Source: Yarrowia lipolytica (lineage: Eukaryota > Ascomycota > Dipodascomycetes > Dipodascales). Taken from it: a stretch of DNA of 64,000 nt. Positions 41,361-53,696 of the stretch are shown here, piece by piece. Under the pieces are notes generated by a model. It saw only the letters and a program-made list of their open reading frames with translations, was not told where the DNA came from and made no database searches. Within the stretch, counting starts at the first letter, position 1, and each line of letters begins with the position of its first letter. Location of the stretch: positions 2,852,001 through 2,916,000 of the forward strand of contig NC_090773.1 of NCBI RefSeq assembly GCF_001761485.1. The letters run 5' to 3'. Position numbers and translations under genes: made by a program.

Positions 41361-43980
41361 GAGGAGCTCGAGTGGCGCACAAGACGATTTATGTACTGAG
41401 CAGCAAGGTTTACCACTGCTGATGGAGGGAGAGGGGGTTAACCGCACTGATACGGGTAATGGAGGAGAAATGTGGGTATCAATCGACTCGGAAAAATTGG
41501 AAAAATCCAATGTCGCTACTCCGGTGGCGACTGAACCATTATCCACCAGTCTAGACACGTCCTCTTTGGAACCTACATTTCTCGCACAAACCCAAATAAA
41601 CAAACAAAGTTGGAATCGAGCAAGGCTTAAAACAGCGCCATACAAAAAGTCCCTGAGATTGCCACCGACGCTAGACAGCAAATTGGAGGGCGCGGCCCGG
41701 CCACAATTGCAGCGGTCACGTGACAACCCCTACTGACAGCCAAATCCGCTTACGTAACGGTCCCTTTAGGGTCCGCAGCTGCGTTTTCGCTCCCGTTTTC
41801 GTCTCTCCCAATGGCCGTCTTATCTGTCCCACGTGGTGCACCTCATCAACCTTAAAAAAAAAACTGGCGACATTAAAAAAAAAATAAACAGTGGGGCCTG
41901 AAGGGAGGGGGCGATAACGGGGCAATGGGGGCGAGAAAAAGCGGGAAAAAAGGGAAGAATTCTGAGAAGATGAGACTCCTTTACTTGATGGGTTGTATTT
42001 TCAGAAAAATCCCATTGATTCCGAGCACGAAACATGCCCCCATAATCCCATGTCTTATCTCTCATACGCCTGGAAAATAACCGAACCTTAAGAAATTTCC
42101 ACATTGTACACAACTTTTGATCCAGATAGGCGAATTCATTTCGGAAAGATCGTGGACATTTTCCAGAGTTGTGTCTATCTCCACAATATCCTTTCTCGTC
42201 GATACGTACCCCCCACCACCAGCTAATCCTTTCCCGGACACTTATCTATGTTTGCTTTAAACTGACGTTTGACTGCAACTCTATCCGAATTTGTAGGGTC
42301 TCAGAATGAGCTCGTCTGAGGGGGTCACGTGGTTGTTTTTTTCGAGCCGCGCGTCAATTCGGCCCTGGTGACCCGATTGCAAAAACCTCCCATCACATTG
42401 GCTCGTTTTTTCGTCGATTTTTCACCCTCAATCCCTGTCATCCTGCATCGGGTGTCTACTTACATTGCCACTTTATTTTGTACTGTATGTCCGACGACAT
42501 ATGTACATATCGTCCTGTTTCTGGTCATCATGTCCCTTTGCACAGCCCACAGGCGAGGCTGGATGGCCTAACGTGCTCCCCTGACAGTTTTAGCGAAAAC
42601 TCCCCAATTTTGGTACTTTATTTTCCCCGTTTTTACTTCTTTTTTTTTCCCGCTACAACTCAGCCTCGCGCCTCATCTTGACACATACATACCAAATGAC
42701 GTTATAACCACCCGAACCATACATCCAGGGCGCTCCACTGTGCATAGTGACATGCGTCAACTGGCCTAGTCCTTGTATTATGCAGAAACGACCCAAATCA
42801 GATAACTTGTCACCACACCATAAAGCATAGCCCATGATATCACCCAGAAACCCACGTGGTAAGCACCATAAACTGCCTCCAATACACCCTGCAATTCAGT
42901 CGCCGCCCGTTACCGAACCCTAACCCTAGAGATGGTGAGGATCTCCAAAAAAATGGCTCGACTCCGCCGCCTCACATGACTCAAGGCGGAGCAGCAAGTA
43001 AGAGAACGTCAGAGACAGACATAATGCCGCATTACGGAGGACCCACCGCATAGCAGGGAGAACACAACCGGTCATCCACATCATCCCCCCCCCACTGCTT
43101 ACGTAAACGCCCTCGTTTCACTTGGCGCTGCTTTTTTGAATCACGCAATTTCCACCAGATCGACATCATTACCCCTGGGTCCATCGCTTCACTCTGGAGC
43201 TCTGGGGAGTCATGTCCTTGTTTAGGCTGGACAAGGTTTTAATATCCGAATATTGGCAAACTCTGATGTTTCCGGAATGTGCTGAAAAATGAATAACTTT
43301 GTTTGGAACCACGGAACAATTTCGTACTGGAGTGGAATTTTGACTGAAGAGGAGGAAGGGGAGATCGGAAGAGCGGTTCAGTGACATAGTTGAAGGAAAG
43401 TCACGTGACGTGACTAAATAGGGGGGGTCCGGTCACGTGGTTTTTGTGGTCACGTGGTTGCTCCGTTGGGGTTGTCATCTCTTACTTGTAGCTACTTAGC
43501 GCACACTTGGCTGGCTGTACGCTCCCCTAGATCCACTGCGTGAGGATCATCTTCTGCATTGTTGTCTCTTAACCACTAAGACGAGTATGGTCTTTTGTTG
43601 TACCAAACAAACCTCATTCTGAGAATCTACCACGGTTTCAGCCACCTACCGGGGTGGCCAGCGGCCTGATCGTCATGAGCGAGTTGAAACGCCAGATTCT
43701 TCAGGGACGCCGGAAGGCAGAGGAGAGGCTTGGGGAGTGGCGCACGCACCAGCACTCGACTTGACACGGAAGAGGATCCCCTGGCGACGAATGTACTTGG
43801 GGTCACCAGCGGGAACATCCTGAGGGATACAGGAGAGGTCAGGGTCCGCTGTTGGGCCTTGAGCAGACGATGGATGTTAAGGAGCTGTGAGAGTGCGTAA
43901 GCAGCGATGGAGGTTGCATCATCGGGGGAGTTGAGAGACATAGTCGTTGGTTCGACCGACTGCTGAAAGCACTGAACGTG
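41361..43980. other. Region upstream of the AEC gene, without supported genes
   Basis: About 2.6 kb. CACGTG sites lie near 41716, 41830, 42326, 42853 and three at 43393-43456. A telomere-like CCCTAACCCTA sits at 42918-42928. A minus-strand frame at 43627-43941 has a faint likeness to the zinc-binding part of a retroelement integrase (AHDDQAAGHPG) and may belong to the fossil next door. I see no host gene. Confidence 0.45.
42916..42929 (-). promoter_or_regulatory. Telomere-repeat-like motif CTAGGGTTAGGGTT
   Basis: Same TTAGGG-type doublet as at 505-517, here on the minus strand. No gene start was recognised nearby, so it may mark an unannotated transcript or be chance. Confidence 0.35.
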
Positions 43981-43990
43981 CCTTCACTAC

Positions 43991-44293
43991 GTGCAGCACT
44001 ATCTCGTTTGCCAAGCTTCAAAACAAGACTACACGGTCCAACCACCACCACCTCCTGCCTCGTCCAAGGTCCTCAAACCTCACCAGCGAATTGAAGTTGA
44101 TTGGGCTGGACCTTTCATCTTCCTCAAGTCCAAATGGTACGTTTGTGTATTTGTTGATATGTTCTCTGGGTTTACAGCTTTTTACCCTACAAGAACCTCT
44201 TCTGCCATTGATTTTCGGTTGGCTTTCTACAACTGGATCTCCTCCAATGGTGTTCCCGAGTCCATCCTCTCCGACAATGCTAGTGTCCTTTGA
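43991..44293 (+). mobile_element. Ty3/gypsy-type LTR retrotransposon fossil: integrase core fragment
   Basis: A stretch of about 100 codons matches the retroelement integrase core: a CQASKQDY segment, then HQRIEVDWAGPF, the FVDMFSGFTAFYP strand and SNGVPESILSDNA. This order is that of Ty3/gypsy integrases. It is a broken remnant: no protease, reverse transcriptase or flanking LTRs were recognised, and the element is truncated on both sides. A weakly similar zinc-domain-like stretch lies on the opposite strand at 43627-43720. It is recognisable but clearly decayed, so of intermediate age. Confidence 0.75.
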
Positions 44294-47200
44294 GATGTAG
44301 CTAGAAGTATGGGTCAAGGGTTGAGAATTGTTGGCCTTACAGGTTCCGACCAACTGGTTGAGATTCTGTCGGCATACGCAACAACAAGAGCTGGCAAGGA
44401 TGTGGTGTAGTCGATAGACATCTCATTGACACCTGCCCAACCTGTCCGTGTTTAGGATGGCTGATCCTCAATCTCGGAAAATTGGATCGGTGGCCTGGCT
44501 CATGACTTCAAAGTCGTCAAGGCCGCTTCTGTAGGTGTGAGCCAGGTAGTAGCCTGGCCTCTATAATGGTCGACACACGACCGAGCCCTGTCTCTCAGCT
44601 CGGTGTACTGCTGACTGTTTCGTGGAAAATGTCCACGAATGGATAATCTGGGGTGGCGTAGAGAACAAAACTGGTCATGTTGTGAACATTGCTGAGATGA
44701 GGTGTAGGGGCTAGACAATGGTGTTGTCTTGGTTGGAGTAACAACTGGTATTTATATCTATCCAACTGGGGCATCTCAATCTCCGTGAAGCAGATGATGT
44801 CACTTGGAATATTCATCACAGTAGATTGTTTGATCGTCGAAAGAAATACAGCGGTATCTTGGAGGGATGCCGTATCTGGTAGCTATTGCAGTTCTCAATC
44901 GGACCAGTCGCGACAGAGCGAGTCTTGGAGCAGTTTCCGCGGTACTGCCGAATGGCCTCAGTCCTTGATTGTGGGGACAAAAGGGTCTTCCGATGCGTTC
45001 GGCTCGGTTTGGGATATATCCTGGAGCCGTGGTTTCGCTCTTTAGGCAACTTGAGTTGCTCATTATCGATTATTTCGTTACCGGCGAGCACAATCTTGGA
45101 CATCTCCACCTTTTTCAACAACAATCGACATCCACGACATTGAGTCCCCGATCTCTCCTTTCCCTTTTTTGCATGGCACATGCTTTGATCTGGACACCAA
45201 AATCCAGATCTGATCCAGCCTGAAAAAAGTTGTACACCTGTGATAGGAGAGGATTTCCGAAACCTGGCGCTGTTGAAGGCACACCCCACCTGGTAGGTCA
45301 TCCTGGCCCATTTCTCGCATGATGAGGAGAGGAACCGACTTGGTCGTAGACGAGATGTCCGTCTTGTAGATATTGTCTACTGATCTAGAATCTCTTTCAT
45401 TTGTGTGCTCCTATCGGAACGTGGTGTAGCTAGAAGTGAGTTGTAAGTGACTACGTTCTCTATATCTCATTTATCATCTTGTGATAGGCGGGGGTGTTTC
45501 ACATGATTGGCACAAGTATGTGAAACTTCATAGACACGGCTTGAAAAACTTCAATGAGTCAACAAATGATGCTGAATATATACTAAAACTCGGTTTGGCA
45601 TTTCATTCCAGCTCGCATTGGCGGCAGAGAGGAACAGTTTACGGCAGGTCTGGATTGATCCAGTTGAGAGCTCGAGTTATGTCTCCAAGTCATTAGTTTT
45701 CAGTCAAAGCAGACTTAAACGAACGTACGGAATGAAGTCGATGGTGACTTGGGATTCTTCTTGTAGCACGGTACAGAGTAATTCGCACAACAGGGCTCAT
45801 CTCAACAGACTGCTGTACATACTGGAGACTTCTGATAATCATTATACACTGTCTATGTTTCCAATTAATCAGCGAGCTGGAATGCCAGCAGTAGAGACTA
45901 AGAAACGGCCAGAATCAGGAGTACGCATTTTAATCAAGATCACATTTAAGAAAAGGTGATGTTACGACACACAGGCGGAAGGTGTATCGATTCTCGAGAT
46001 TTTTTTTCCATCTCAATAGGAACAATATTGGGAAACCTGGGGCGATCTAGATGTAGATTTCTCTGTAGGAATATGTGAATCAGCAAATCGGTCAATTCTA
46101 AGATATTCTCCAGATAGAACACCAACTATTTAGTCTTGTTAGTAGCTCCCCATATATCAACTGCTCGGCTACTAAATTGTTACTTTTATATATTACTGAA
46201 CATGTTTTTGTTTCGTCGCATCCTGACTCTGCTTCAACACAAGGCAACTTTCACCCTAGGTGATTTACGTGTTCACGGAGTTCAAATTTCTTGTTTTTGT
46301 TGGTATCAGCTTGATAATGAACATGTTTTTGCAGTTTTAGACGGCCTTCTGGCAAGTTGTATGGCTGCCAAAACGGCACAACTTGGTAATAGTGGCTAAT
46401 CTAATCAAGAGCCTACTTATTTGGGCATGGAATCACGTACAGTACTAGATATGAGCATTTTATAGTACTTTCTCACTGGAAGGGGTCTGGAAGGGGGTTT
46501 TCCAATGTCAATTGTATTGAACAGGTGGTGTGCGACCAACTACCCCCAAAGGTGAAACCCGCATCAGTTTACTTAAGCATTGTTGAATGTACATTGACGA
46601 CTTTTCTTCCGCCAGAATTTGCAATGACTCATAAAGATGGCCAGAGAGTGTCTTCCCCAAAAGACCATGTATTAATGTGTTCCAAGTTCTTTCCCTTGGT
46701 GAAACTGTACAGTATATACTTAGGTGTTTGGAGCCTTAATTCTGCAGCTGATGATTCATCACTCTTCCAATATTAGCCCTATTGAGAAGCTGAACGTCGG
46801 AGTCAAGTTAGATAGTCACTTGAGTCTTTCTGAACTTGGTTGTAAAGTCACAATATCTCCGAATCTCATTATTAACCACCCACTTCCGCATCTCGGTGTC
46901 GCGTGCAATAGACAATTCAAAACTGCGTATTCAGGATATTTGGAACAGCCAAAATCAGTCATGTAAAGAGCTCATCAAGCACGGATTGCAAATACAAGAT
47001 GGATTTATGTTGAAATCTGTAGTATAAGTATACATGTACTTCAGCATGATCTTGTCTATGGCGTCACTATCTATTTCAGCAGCGAAACTTGTGGATATTT
47101 TTTATCAACTGTCCACATTTTCTTGCCGTTTTCCTTCCTCAACAATATCTGAGCCCGTCAACATCTGAGACATTGATTGCGAGTGTTCATCGCGAATTGG

Positions 47201-47842
47201 CCATCGCGAATCGGTCATCTGGAAAGAGAATCGGTTCTGAACCGGTACCCTGAGCCGACACTCTTCAAAGACTCAAACGACTCTCGAATGAGCATTCTTC
47301 CGCTCCCAATCTCCTGTTGCACTCCACCTCCATCTCCTCTGCAGTAGGCTGTCTTTCACATGTCACTAGCGCAACGGCGAAGTAGTTGCACCTGACAGCG
47401 ATTGACGTTCCCCGGATCGACTGTTGGTGCGTGTAATGCGACTGACAGGTGGTCCGGGAGAGTGGGGAATTGGTGGGTGTACTCGAACGGTAGTTTCTAG
47501 CATCAACGCCGCGTCACACATACGCTGTAGCTTGGCCTAGAACCGACTGGTGACAAGCGGAAAACGGATGATGGGGAAACAAGAGAGAAAAAAAAGAAAA
47601 ATTCCCTCCCTTATAGTTCCCACTTGCCCGTTTGTGTCACTAGCAGCCACCTGACGCCAAGGTTAGGGCTGGCGTTGCGGAGGATATCAGCCAAGTGCAT
47701 ATGAAAGTTGTTGGGGTATTTGAAGGGGTTGGAATCTCCCTTCGAGGAACGAGTTGATGGAGTTGGATCGAGTTGAGAAATTGTCCAAAGTCGTTGCACT
47801 CGAGCGCATTCAACACAGCCACCATCACCACATCTACACTTG
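44294..47842. other. Decayed region without supported genes
   Basis: About 3.5 kb. Minus-strand frames at 44595-44819 (SDIICFTEIEMPQLDRY, faintly like a LINE endonuclease start) and 44816-45301 (Cys-rich) may be remnants, but I cannot assign them. Frames at 46136-46399 and 46525-46776 have no domain and AT-rich codons. No RNA gene seen. Confidence 0.4.
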
Positions 47843-48103
47843 ATGACCGAAACAGAGCTCCTGAAAATCAAAGACTCGGCGGCCGAGGAGGGACCACAAC
47901 TGCTGCTGGACCGCATCAAGCAGCTTGAAAACGACCTGGAATCTACCCACGTCCACGCCATGCAACTGCTCCAGTCCAACAACAAAATGCACTCGCAGGC
48001 GTCCATCTACGTCCAGGAGATCCACTCGCGCGACATGAAGATTGAGCAGTTGAAGGCGTTGGTTCATTGGTATGAGGTAGAATTGGCAAAGGTGAGGCAG
48101 TAG
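47843..48103 (+). CDS. Small coiled-coil protein (86 aa)
   Basis: MTETELLKIKDSAAEEGPQL begins a protein that is almost wholly helical. From about residue 20 heptads are visible (LLLDRIKQLENDLESTHVHA, then IEQLKALVHWYEVELAKV), with one Met/His/Gln-rich middle. No signal peptide or membrane segment. The ATG at 47843 is the first in frame. Codon use (CTG, GAG, AAG, CAG) is more gene-like than in the surrounding DNA, which supports it as real. It is not a family I recognise; small coiled-coil subunits of kinetochore, vesicle-tether or mitochondrial complexes look like this, but that is no assignment. A 13-bp minisatellite starts 26 bp past the stop. Confidence 0.6.
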   Translation: MTETELLKIKDSAAEEGPQLLLDRIKQLENDLESTHVHAMQLLQSNNKMHSQASIYVQEIHSRDMKIEQLKALVHWYEVELAKVRQ

Positions 48104-48128
48104 CAGATCTGCGAATCTGATGATGGAT

Positions 48129-48225
48129 CTTGGAGAAGGAGCTTGGAGATGGAGCTTGGAGAAGGAGCTTGGAGAGGAGCTTGGAGAAGGAGCTTGGAGA
48201 AGGAGCTTGGAGAAGGAGCCTGGGA
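48129..48225 (+). repeat. 13-bp minisatellite (CTTGGAGAAGGAG), about 7 units
   Basis: Seven tandem units; one is 12 bp long and a few carry single changes (GATGGAG, CCTGGGAG). Confidence 0.88.
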
Positions 48226-49301
48226 GTTCAAACTAGTCGTCGGATCACCCGATATGCTCAGAGATTGAACTCAGAGCCTCGCTACGTCATATCTAGAGAT
48301 CGAGCTTGATTACGTCCGAATCTGAACGAGAGATCAGCAAGATTCCAACAATGTTCAAGTTCAGCTTGAGTCGCAAGGGCGAGTCTCTTCCTCTCACAAT
48401 ACAAACACTCTCGTCTTTCTTTTCTCTCAAATACTGACTCAGAAGTTGATATAGCATTGCTACGACCTTTATCCGTGGACATCAGCCGCTCGACTCAACC
48501 ACCAGAATGCCCAAAATATGATCATAGCACCATTAATATATAGTACGATACGACAAATACAATACAAAAAATTCTCTCTTGTAATTTGATAGTATCATCC
48601 TCAAACTCCCCTTCTCAAACCCCCCTTCTCAAACTCCCAAGTCCCCCCCCAGAGTCCCCAAGTCCCCTCCCCAAGTCCCCTCCTCACAGACCCCCCCCTC
48701 CAAGTCCTACCCTCGTCCGCCAACTGCCGCCAAAAAACTTCAAAATACTCCTAATTACAATTCTGCAAAAGAAATCATGCTCGCCTCGCCGAGCTGAATT
48801 TGGTGGTACAATTTATGCGTCGCTTAAATCAACAGCCAGTTCCGCAAGTTCTTCCAAAAAAATATCGCTTTTCTGTTTTCTTTTTTTACCCCACTCAACG
48901 CATCCCCGCACAATAATGCGCCATAGATGCATAGAGATTTGGGACGGACTGGATAAAGAGGTCTTGTCGCAGAAACCGGCCACGTGACAAGGAAGAATGG
49001 TGGTGGTCGTGGTGGTGGTGGAGGTGGTATCACGTGACTTGAACCTGTTTATTTTTTCTACACGTGACTTCCGATCAAGGAGGGGGTGTGATGCGGTCCC
49101 GATTCGGATCCAGATTTTGGCTCCAAAAACTATTGCCAAATTTAAGGTGTGATTAAAAGTGGATCTGGAAAGGTTAATTTTTATGCGGTAGTTTTAGTTT
49201 AACCTGAAAACGTCGAGTGGCTGGAGATTCTGCAATTATGGAGATATTGTGATTTTTTCAGGCGTGATCCGTGTGTCGGGGTTGTACATTTGTGTGGCTG
49301 G

Positions 49302-49341
49302 TATGCGGTTATGCGGTTATGCGGTTATGCGGTTATGCGGT
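49302..49341 (+). repeat. 8-bp tandem repeat (TATGCGGT), 5 units
   Basis: Five exact tandem copies, followed by a broken sixth (TATTGG). Confidence 0.92.
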
Positions 49342-49374
49342 TATTGGCGGTTCTACTGGTTATTCTAGGGATAT

Positions 49375-50010
49375 TTCTGCTACTTGGACCCTCTCGAAGT
49401 TATGGGCGGCGATGATGAGGTGGACATGGAGGAGGATGGATCTGGTGGCCTGAGACAGGGATGGCTCGTTTCCCGCGTGTTATGTTTTCGGGTGGAAAAG
49501 AACTCCTCGACAGCAGCAAGATCCTCGGGCTTGCTGAAGCCTCGAACACCTCGAGTATTCATGGAGGGTACTTAAGTAATATGGAATGTTGCCCTCAGGA
49601 GGAACAATCTTGGGGAGAGCAGTTCAGTTGGTGTTCATCCACCTCCAGTAACCTTGGATACCCTTAGGTATACCTCCTTCGGGCATATAGGTGTCCTGGG
49701 CTCGAACAATGCCGTCCAGCAGGAGTCCAAGAGTCTTTTCTCTGATGGCAGCAGCCTCTGAGAAACCAAGGGCTCGGAGACAGGGGTTGACCTCGTCCTT
49801 GTTATAGATGGTCTGAGACAACTTGCGAAGAGCTTTGCTGTCGATCTCGGTTCCGTACTCGACACCCTCGGCAAAGACGTTACCTCGCAGGTTGGGGTGG
49901 ATTCCTTGTTGCCATCGGTGAAAGAGACTGGCGTGCTTAACAACCCCGAAGAAAAGAGTCGTCTGAGCCTGAGTCGTGGAAGAGTCAGCGTCAGTGATTC
50001 CACCCAAGCT
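49375..50010 (-). pseudogene. Broken C-terminal part of an M1-family aminopeptidase gene (Ape2/Aap1-like)
   Basis: The minus strand from about 50007 to 49627 reads like the C-terminal (ERAP1_C) helical domain of M1 aminopeptidases: IHPNLRGNVFAEGVEYG, then NPCLRALGFSEAAAIREKTL, then VRAQDTYMPEGGIPKGIQGY and WRWMN. Intact enzymes continue as WKWMxENW. Here an in-frame TGA at 49626-49624 follows WRWMNTN, after which similarity goes on. A frame change follows, and GFSKPEDLAAVEEFFSTRKH (about 49540-49475) matches the GFT..EQL..VE.FF block near the enzyme's end. Nothing of the catalytic HEXXH half is visible. It is a host-gene relic, likely a truncated duplicate of a functional copy elsewhere. Confidence 0.8.
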
Positions 50011-52057
50011 CCTAGGCCATGGGGAAACTAGATGGCAGCTACGAGGTCCACACCATGTTCATGTTCCAGGTAGAAATAAGACCCTGCTTTCCATTTTCGG
50101 CAAGCTTGGTCATCCTCCCCGAGTGTCCAGTGCTCAGTTAGTCCGAAAGCGAAATGATGTAGAACCAGAGGTGAGTATAGTTACTTGTTCGGCTGTCTCC
50201 ATACATATGTTGATGGCAATGTGGGTAGATGTGTACAAGTTATGAGGATCCCAACTGATATTGAAGTTGATAAACACATTCAATGTATTTATTTGCTGTT
50301 TATCTGGTTCTTAACCTGCTGTATCATGACTGTGTAGAAAGCCCGGTATTCCAATGGTATGGGTTCGAGAGTACTTGTACTTGTAGCGTTCGGAGCAGAG
50401 AAAGGTTGTACTGTTGATTCCATGGTGGTTTTTGGTTGTTGCTGCCTCTAGATATTGTGATAGCTGTGCCAGTATACTTGTACAGTAGCTACTTGGTTTA
50501 GCTGAGTAAGCGTAGTTATGTATAAACAAGTGTTCTCAGTAGCTAACACCCATATATAGATAGATAGATATATTGACTCAATCGAATCGTGATGAATGAA
50601 TTATGTCAGCACCGGTACTTTGAATGATGGCGGACCTTGTCGTATTTTTTTCTATGTAGATTGTTAAGGGCAACATTCAATCGTCTCGTTCTTGGACTTG
50701 GCTGTTGTTTGAACACCTGCCAACATCTCCCATATTTTCTGCCATTATTTGTCCGAGTAAATCAATAGACAAAAGTGACGATGCGAAATCCAATGGTGGC
50801 ATTTATTCACTTGTGTGTAGTGAATGAGACCATTTTATGGGTTCTTGGGGGAGGTTTAAGGTGGTGAATCAGTCGTAACGTTCCTGCGTTACCATGAATG
50901 GAGGGGAGGGTGTCGGAAGGTGATTCTAGAATTCCGAGTACATGACCGATTGGAGCAAAAGTTGCGATAAACTGATATTCACAGAATCGTTAAACTGCTG
51001 GTTGACTTATTCCCTTATGTCATATCCTCTGGATCTCCAGTAGCAATCTTTGCTGGTTGACTGAATGGACTGTGAGGTTGTGGTTCTGCTACATCCACGG
51101 TGTTGGTAGCAAATACACATCTACTAGCACTTGGGTAATATTATGACACCTGGTACAGACTACAAGTGCTTGTAGCATGTGTGCTTAGTCCATATTTCGG
51201 TCTTACTGTACGAAAGTCATGGTCTAGTCCTCTTATGATCTATAGAGTCGAATTAATGTGATATAAAAAGTTCTAAAGCTCAAAAGCACGGGTAGTTCTT
51301 TCTATTCCAAGTTCAAACCCCTGTTTGTTATCAATCTTGTTGCCTTGACCACCAGTCATAGCAGCCAGTGGCCTTCCGAATCCCTTCAAGCAGTCTGAAG
51401 AGACTCGTGAGAAGTGGCTAAGTCTACAACAGCAAACTGCAACAAATTGCAAAGAAATTCAACGAAATGCAACGAAATGCAGTGCAACGGTTACTCATAT
51501 CCTTCTAAATGATTGACTATTCACCCTTCGTCAGTGTTTTGTTGTTTTTTTTGGCACACATTCCGCTGAAGTACGGGTATGTATTGTACGAGTATTAACT
51601 GAGGATGATGATACCGGAGTGACAATTCCATAGGGGCTACTTTGAATGCAAAAGCCTGTGGAGTTTGAAACACGCTCGTCGACCGTCATCGATTCTGCCG
51701 ATTCTGCGGACTTCGAAATTCAGGTCACAACTTATAGAACCCATCTTCGACAAGCAATTCAGGGCTGGTAACATGGTGGAAATCTCTATGAATGCTACCA
51801 AATACAATATCAGTCAGTTAGTGATGTTGAGATACGTGTCGAGGATAAGAAGGAGCAGATACAATCGTTCGCACAAGATCTCGTTTCAACTGTGACCGGG
51901 CGCCCTCAACCTCCATAATCTGGATTTCACACTTGACACGATTAGAATGACTTGGTCAGGATGTCAGGTGGGTCATCGAAGTTCAGAGCGATGGTTGGGT
52001 TATAGACCGGCCAGCCACACTCGTATCAGCAATACAATGACCGAAAACAGAGATTAG
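50011..52057. other. AT-rich region without supported genes
   Basis: About 2 kb. Short ATAGATAGATAG run near 50558-50572. Sequence just right of the aminopeptidase relic (50010-50170) may be more of it, too decayed to align by eye. The frame at 51665-51895 has no domain. Confidence 0.45.
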
Positions 52058-52318
52058 ATGCAGTTCAACGACTACTACCAATCTCACACCCATCCAGTAA
52101 TGTCTGAGAACCTGCCCTCCTCTCCAAGCAGTCCCCCCACTCAGAGTTCAATGTCCCTGTTCTCCTTCAAGAGGAACTCTGTCCTGGTTGAATACGTCCA
52201 AGAAAATTCTCGCGTCTGTCAATCATCGACCCAGTTCTCGTCTTCTCCTGGTATTGTGACGTGCTCGTGTCAAGAGTACAGTCCATTCCGACAAGAGCTT
52301 CCAGTCGTACTGCAATAA
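52058..52318 (+). CDS. Hypothetical Ser/Pro/Gln-rich short protein (86 aa), doubtful
   Basis: MQFNDYYQSHTHPVMSENLP begins an 86-residue frame rich in S, P, Q and T, with SLFSFKRNSVLVEYVQENSR in the middle. No signal peptide, membrane segment or known domain. Codon use (AAC, CTG, CCC, AAG, GTC) is better than in neighbouring DNA, the only support. It may start at the internal ATG (MSENLPSSPSS, residue 15). It could equally be part of a decayed gene. Confidence 0.3.
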   Translation: MQFNDYYQSHTHPVMSENLPSSPSSPPTQSSMSLFSFKRNSVLVEYVQENSRVCQSSTQFSSSPGIVTCSCQEYSPFRQELPVVLQ

Positions 52319-52752
52319 TGATCATCTTGATCGACTTGATCGAGCGTTCAGTCTGGTAGCCAGAATTAGTTTACGACTAGGAAATATCTTTCAGCTGCTA
52401 CGATACTTGAATGCTCTCTCGTTGCTGGCTTTTGTTCTATTGATTTGAGTCTGACCAGGTCTGTGAAGGTATGACTTCAAATACTTATCAATCTCTGAGT
52501 ACTCTGCCAGGGTTCATCTCTGGGTACTGTACTTGTCTAGATTATCAAAAACCGCATACCCCGTCCAACACGCTTCTCGGAACATCCTTCAAAGACCATG
52601 TCAAATCATACCTGGTGGTTTCGTCGTAACAACTGGTAGGGAAAGTCCTTCATTGTCGGATCGATTTCGTTCCAGAGTTCAAAATCTGTTCCATTAGGTG
52701 GAAAGGGCTAATCAGTTGGTCCTAGATCCAAAACTACTACTACACCTACCAG

Positions 52753-52815
52753 TACCATCTCCAACCCCGCCAGTACCATCTCCAACCCCGCCAGTACCAT
52801 CTCTAACCACGCAAC
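52753..52815 (+). repeat. 21-bp minisatellite (CCAGTACCATCTCCAACCCCG), 3 units
   Basis: Three tandem 21-bp copies; the third has two changes (TCTAACCACG). It reads PVPSPTP in one frame, but the surrounding open frame is short and unsupported. Confidence 0.85.
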
Positions 52816-53696
52816 TGGAACCTGAGGTAAACAACCACTTCAAAAGTCCACTCCTCCAATCACAAAGTGGGTTTTCTATCGCCATCGGAATCGTCATAAA
52901 ATTATGAACATACTCATACTTTTTTCACCTCTAGTTGTCACAGTATATTCCCGTGAAACCGGTCCATTATCTGCGACAGTAAACTCCACTAAACGTTATC
53001 AAATTTCCCAACAAAAACCTCCCACTTAAACTACTTCAACAGAAAAATCCAACGTCTGGAAATACATAGCGACTCAACACTTGTCTGACTGTCAATCAAA
53101 TTCACCCCGTTTAACCTATCAAAATACTCCAAAAGACCTCCTAAATCCAACGGTACCAATTTGCACCTCTTCAGACCAACTCTCATCGAGTTTTCAAATT
53201 CCGCCCACAAAAACCGAAATACCAACTCACTAAATCCAGTCCTAACAACCACCTCGCCCGCCTCAAATTACCAAGCTGAAACCCTCGCCATGCTCACCCG
53301 AAATCCGCTCGTATACGTACGCATATCTGCATTTTTGTTTGTGTTATTAAGAGTATGCTTATTTGGAGTCTCTCTTGTCAATTTGCCAAGCTGCACACAA
53401 AGAGCGGAAAAAGTAACGACGTGGGGCGAAATGATGTTATGAGCAACAAGACAAGGGACGACCGCCGTGGGTCGATAGATTATGACCTCTTTCACAATCT
53501 TTGAATGGCCCAGTCGCTGAGATCACGTGATGTGGGGCGAGTATGGTGTAGTTGTGTATCCTTTGTATGCACTCCTGCAGGTGTTCCGGATTGGGTTGAG
53601 TGCATGTCTGTTTTGTGGCAATATCAATACGGCGGACTACTGGGGTGTTATGTAACGGATACGCGAGGCGGTTTAGATAATCGCCTGGGTGCACGT

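Larger units (their letters stand above)
48104..49374. other. Intergenic region with two minisatellites and a CACGTG cluster
   Basis: About 1.3 kb. Minisatellites at 48129-48225 and 49302-49341, C-rich DNA at 48600-48720, and three CACGTG within 90 bp at 48980-49070. No supported gene. Confidence 0.5.
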
